Shown: positions 61,112 to 64,000 of the stretch, one piece after another
Numbering within the stretch: position 1 is the first letter of the stretch
Layout of the letters: each line of letters begins with the position of its first letter
Assembly (NCBI GenBank): GCA_023151255.1
Contig: JAKLJG010000003.1
Span: 186,001 to 250,000, forward strand
DNA length: 64,000 bases
Direction of reading: 5' to 3'
From: Cyclobacteriaceae bacterium
GTDB taxonomy: Bacteria; Bacteroidota; Bacteroidia; Cytophagales; Cyclobacteriaceae
Notes under the pieces: model-generated
What the model saw: the letters and a program-made list of their open reading frames with translations, nothing else
Told to the model about the DNA's origin: nothing
Database searches by the model: none
Program-made: the position numbers and the translations under genes

Positions 61112-62204
61112 GCCCACATATATTTTACTGACGATAGCGGGTGTATTTACGGTGGTGGCCAACTTAAAAATACTCTGGTCGGTAGGTAAAAGCAGTCCGG
61201 CACTTTCGGGCGGAGCCGTTGCCCATATTGGCGTGGGCTTGATGTTAATTGGCATTATGTTTTCATCCGGTTACTCAACCGTTGTTTCGCTCAACAACAC
61301 AGGCATGCTCATTTCGCGCCAACTCAGCGAAGAGTTTAACCGTGAAAACCTGCTGCTGTTTGTAAACGAACCACGCGAAATGTTTGGGTATGAGATTGAA
61401 TACAAGGGCGAACGTGTAGAATCGCGCAGGAAGGCCGGCTACATCAGCAAGCGCGATATTGAATACACGGCCGATCCCTACACGGTTATCGCCAGGCGTG
61501 ACATAACATTTAACGGTCGCCTGTTGTATACCAAGGGCGAACGATTTGAAATTTATCCGGAGAATACGTTCTATGAAATTGAATTCCGTAAAAACGGAGA
61601 AGTGAAATTTGTTCAATATCCTCGTGTGCAAGTTAATCCGCGGTTTGGTAACATGGCTTCACCGGATATAAACCGTACGGTTTCGCTGGATTTGTATACG
61701 CATATTTCCGCGCCCATGACAGAAGAAGCCAAAGAAGACTGGGTAGGCCGCGAAGAAATTACCGTAAAACGCAATGCCGATTTTTTTGCCAACGATTATG
61801 TAGCCCGCATTGAAGAACTTTCGCGCGTCAGTGAAATTGGCGGAACTCCGCTCGACTCTACCTTTGTGGCCGTTCGGGCGCGCATCCGTGTGCAAGCCGA
61901 AAATACCGACTATACTGCGGAACCTGTTTTGATTTTAAGTACCACCATGCAGGGCGGGCTGGTTCCTGAAGAGATACCGGAACTTGGGTTGAAGTTCACT
62001 TTGCTGAATGTTCATCCACGAACCGATGAACTTACCCTGCGAGTAGAAAACCGCCAGAAGGATTGGGTGGTGATTAAAGCGCTTGAAAAGCCGTTTGTTA
62101 ACGTGCTATGGATTGGTACCGGCTTGTTAATGATTGGCTTTGGCATAGCCATGGTGCGCAGGTTCCGCGAGTTCAGCAAGATGAAAGAGAAAGGTCAGGA
62201 GTAA
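60984..62204 (+). CDS. ccmF: CcmF, C-terminal part (continues after a one-base frameshift)
   Basis: From about 61046 this frame resumes CcmF with LYNPAILSLVLVAVIITAGK and membrane helices, GGAVAHIGVGLMLIGIMFSSG, a periplasmic beta-rich region and a last helix (VLWIGTGLLMIGFGIAMV). Removing one C of the CCC run at about 61043-61045 joins both parts into a protein of about 815 residues, normal for Bacteroidota CcmF. The residues before 61046 in this frame are out-of-frame noise. True decay, an assembly error or a recent mutation cannot be told apart here. Confidence 0.8.
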   Translation: MEAFPTWRPRPIRLDFIHASLYNPAILSLVLVAVIITAGKVYKPTYILLTIAGVFTVVANLKILWSVGKSSPALSGGAVAHIGVGLMLIGIMFSSGYSTVVSLNNTGMLISRQLSEEFNRENLLLFVNEPREMFGYEIEYKGERVESRRKAGYISKRDIEYTADPYTVIARRDITFNGRLLYTKGERFEIYPENTFYEIEFRKNGEVKFVQYPRVQVNPRFGNMASPDINRTVSLDLYTHISAPMTEEAKEDWVGREEITVKRNADFFANDYVARIEELSRVSEIGGTPLDSTFVAVRARIRVQAENTDYTAEPVLILSTTMQGGLVPEEIPELGLKFTLLNVHPRTDELTLRVENRQKDWVVIKALEKPFVNVLWIGTGLLMIGFGIAMVRRFREFSKMKEKGQE

Positions 62205-62228
62205 ACTTCCTGATTACCTTGTGCAAAT

Positions 62229-62254
62229 AAAAATGGGGCGCAAGCCCCATTTTT
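62229..62254. terminator. bidirectional terminator, GCAA tetraloop
   Basis: AAAAATGGGGC (62229-62239) pairs perfectly with GCCCCATTTTT (62244-62254) around GCAA. The A/T flanks give a T tract on either strand. It ends both ccmF and the convergent permease gene. Confidence 0.9.
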
Positions 62255-62268
62255 CTTATTACAGTTTT

Positions 62269-63714
62269 TCAATACCGTGCATGACTTCGCCCGTAAGCCA
62301 GGTAAATCAGTACACCAATAACAAGCCAGACGCCACATATAATGAATGTGAGTTGATTTAGAAATGACATAACAGCTCCACAACAAATAACTCCGAGGAT
62401 GGGCACAACCGGGAATAGCGGAGTTTTGAACGGTCGAGGTAGCTCAGGGCTTTTATACCGGAGTATTAATATTCCGAGACAGACAATTATAAAGGCCAAC
62501 AGCGTACCGATGGAAACCAGTTCACCCAACACACTGATGGGCAGCAATCCGGAAGCTACCAGGGCAACTGTACCAGTAACAAGTGTTGAAACATGCGGAG
62601 TGCCGAATTTTGAGTGGACTTTTGAGAACGGTGTAAAGAACAATCCGTCATTAGCCATGGAGTAGAAAATCCGCGTTTGCCCCATCAACATTACCAGGAT
62701 CACCGAAGTTAATCCGGCAATGGCCCCGATTTTAATGAAGGGGCTAAGCCACTGCAAGCCGCTACCGGCTTTGTCGATGGCAACGGCAATCGGTGCTGCT
62801 GTATTCAGTTCGCCATAAGGAGCAATGCCCGTCATAACCAGCGAAACCAAAATGTACACAATGGTGCAAATAAACAGCGAACCTAAAATTCCCCACGGCA
62901 TATCCTTTTGCGGATTCTTTGCTTCTTGTGCGGCTGTTGATACGGCATCGAAGCCGATGTAGGCAAAAAAGATGACTGCCGATGCGCGTAAAATACCACT
63001 CACTCCATATTGTCCAAATGTTCCGGTGTTCTCCGGAATAAACGGCACCCAGTTGTCGGCAACAATGTATTGCCAGCCGAAAATGATAAATAAGAAGATG
63101 ACGGTGAGCTTAATAAGAACAACAATGTTGTTAAACGTGGCTGATTCTTTAATACCCCGGAATAACAACACTGTTACCAATGTTACAATAAATGCAGCCG
63201 GCAAATTGAATACGGCACCTGTTGCAATAAGATTATGATTTTCATCAAACGTATAGGGGGCATTGGCCAGTTCCGGTGGGATGTGAATACCCACGGAGTC
63301 CAGGAAGTTGACCACATAGCCCGACCAGCCGACAGCAACTGTTGAACCTGCAAACAAATATTCCAGCACCAGCGCCCAGCCGATAATCCATGCCACACCA
63401 CGACCCATGGTAGCATAGGCATAGGTGTAAGCGCTTCCGGCAATGGGTATCATCGCAGCGAACTCAGCATAACATAACCCGGCAAAGGCACAGGCCAGTG
63501 CAGAAACAATAAAAGAAAATGCTACTGCCGGACCGGCATATTGGGCGGCCGCCTGGCCGGTAAGTACAAATATGCCCGCACCAATTACGGCACCAATGCC
63601 GAGTGCAATGAGGTTAACTTTTCCGAGTGTGCGCTTTAATCCGTGTGACGATTCGCCCGAGGCTTCTTTCATCAGAACGTCCATGGGCTTTTTGGTAAAC
63701 AAAGGGTTGGCCAT
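62269..63714 (-). CDS. APC-family amino acid permease (CAT-like)
   Basis: 481 residues with 12 or more membrane helices. The first helix GIGAVIGAGIFVLTGQAAA near 36-54 is the substrate-contacting helix of the APC superfamily, and IPIAGSAYTYAYATMGRGVAWIIGW near 89-113 is typical of the cationic amino acid transporter branch (YfnA/CAT). Substrate not readable. Follows lspA on the same strand with about 95 bases between. Confidence 0.92.
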   Translation of the reverse strand: MANPLFTKKPMDVLMKEASGESSHGLKRTLGKVNLIALGIGAVIGAGIFVLTGQAAAQYAGPAVAFSFIVSALACAFAGLCYAEFAAMIPIAGSAYTYAYATMGRGVAWIIGWALVLEYLFAGSTVAVGWSGYVVNFLDSVGIHIPPELANAPYTFDENHNLIATGAVFNLPAAFIVTLVTVLLFRGIKESATFNNIVVLIKLTVIFLFIIFGWQYIVADNWVPFIPENTGTFGQYGVSGILRASAVIFFAYIGFDAVSTAAQEAKNPQKDMPWGILGSLFICTIVYILVSLVMTGIAPYGELNTAAPIAVAIDKAGSGLQWLSPFIKIGAIAGLTSVILVMLMGQTRIFYSMANDGLFFTPFSKVHSKFGTPHVSTLVTGTVALVASGLLPISVLGELVSIGTLLAFIIVCLGILILRYKSPELPRPFKTPLFPVVPILGVICCGAVMSFLNQLTFIICGVWLVIGVLIYLAYGRSHARY

Positions 63715-63807
63715 CAGATCTTCGTTTTAGGTTTGGTAATAAACCTAAAAGTAGCAAGATTCCTGAATTTGCCCGATGGCTCCTAACCCTGCATGCTGAA
63801 ACTTATT

Positions 63808-64000
63808 TTAAACGGCCGGAGGCTGGTTTTCGGGGGAGTTGTTCAAAACCGGTTGTTGTTTTTCAGCAGGGAAGGCATCAGCAGGGTCTTTGGCGTCTTC
63901 ACTATGTTTGAAGAACCGCTTCTGCATAATCAGGATGGTGACAACGCCAATGAAGATTGAAGAGTCGGCAATGTTGAACACCGGACTGAAAAATAAAAAG
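63808..64000 (-). CDS. lspA: lipoprotein signal peptidase LspA, C-terminal fragment
   Basis: The last 63 codons of the gene; the start is outside the window. The family motif FNIADSSIFIGV contains the second catalytic Asp, followed by the last membrane helix and a charged tail rich in Pro, Asp and Gln, longer than usual. LspA is the inner-membrane aspartic peptidase that cleaves prolipoprotein signals; several lipoproteins here would be clients. Confidence 0.9.
   Translation of the reverse strand, partial: FLFFSPVFNIADSSIFIGVVTILIMQKRFFKHSEDAKDPADAFPAEKQQPVLNNSPENQPPAV

Noticed and set aside
1-64000. CRISPR array, prophage, rRNA operon or restriction system
   Set aside because: No repeat-spacer pattern, phage structural genes, rRNA or methylase/nuclease pair was seen anywhere in the window.

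Overview
The window looks like chromosomal DNA of a Bacteroidota member, most likely of the Cytophagales branch. The evidence is the gene content (DUF4293 protein, long-form NusB beside YtxH, DUF1573, YajC, YbbR and CoaE, a Bacteroidota-type dihydroorotase, a CcmBCDEF cluster, SurA/PpiC lipoprotein operons, a Rieske-like lipoprotein) and the repeated -7 box TAnnTTTG just upstream of start codons, which is the Bacteroidota promoter hallmark. Nearly all of the DNA is coding. There is no phage, insertion sequence, CRISPR array or rRNA; one tRNA gene (tRNA-His) is present.

Layout. 1-1.1 kb (minus): a sugar-phosphate isomerase overlapping the start of lipB, which leaves the window. 1.1-3.5 kb: a YraN-like protein, then a small AT-rich patch of secreted orphan proteins with a duplicated tail and a frameshift, then a YwqK/MORN-repeat protein. 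3.6-6.1 kb: htpG and a DUF4293 membrane protein. 6.1-12.4 kb: thiolase, truA and two half-size ABC exporters facing each other around an outer-membrane-barrel-like protein; their motifs say they are the two unequal halves of one heterodimer. 12.6-17.9 kb: leucine-dehydrogenase-type enzyme and the nusB-ytxH-DUF1573-yajC-ybbR-coaE cluster. 17.9-23.4 kb: a complete RND efflux operon (adaptor, pump, TolC-like channel). 23.5-32.1 kb: scpA, dxs, an alpha/beta hydrolase, a membrane/zinc-ribbon protein, a dienelactone-hydrolase-like enzyme, tRNA-His, pyrC and a DEAD-box helicase. 32.1-37.7 kb (minus): a tetR-ABC-hlyD-tolC operon whose ABC ATPase has lost most catalytic motifs; a perfect palindrome sits just upstream of tetR. 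37.8-41.5 kb: thioredoxin, rlpA, guaB and an acidic tyrosine-rich lipoprotein.

41.5-44.4 kb: a partner-switching regulator set (membrane GAF-SpoIIE phosphatase, STAS antagonist, RsbW-like kinase) with no sigma factor nearby. 44.4-49.7 kb: three periplasmic folding factors (two with paired rotamase domains, one lipoprotein) and a lone MoxR ATPase. 49.7-57.5 kb (minus): a decayed Rieske-like gene, a hydroxyacyl-CoA dehydrogenase and pheS, then a surface-polysaccharide block (WecA-like initiating transferase, DegT aminotransferase, galE, nucleotide-sugar dehydrogenase, uronate epimerase). 57.6-62.2 kb: ccmB-C-D-E-F for cytochrome c maturation, with a CXXXY-type CcmE and a one-base frameshift in ccmF. 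62.3-64 kb (minus): an amino-acid permease and the 3' end of lspA.

The least explained parts are the degenerate-ATPase export operon (32-37.7 kb), the orphan secreted-protein patch (1.5-2.7 kb) and the partner-switching module (41.5-44.4 kb).
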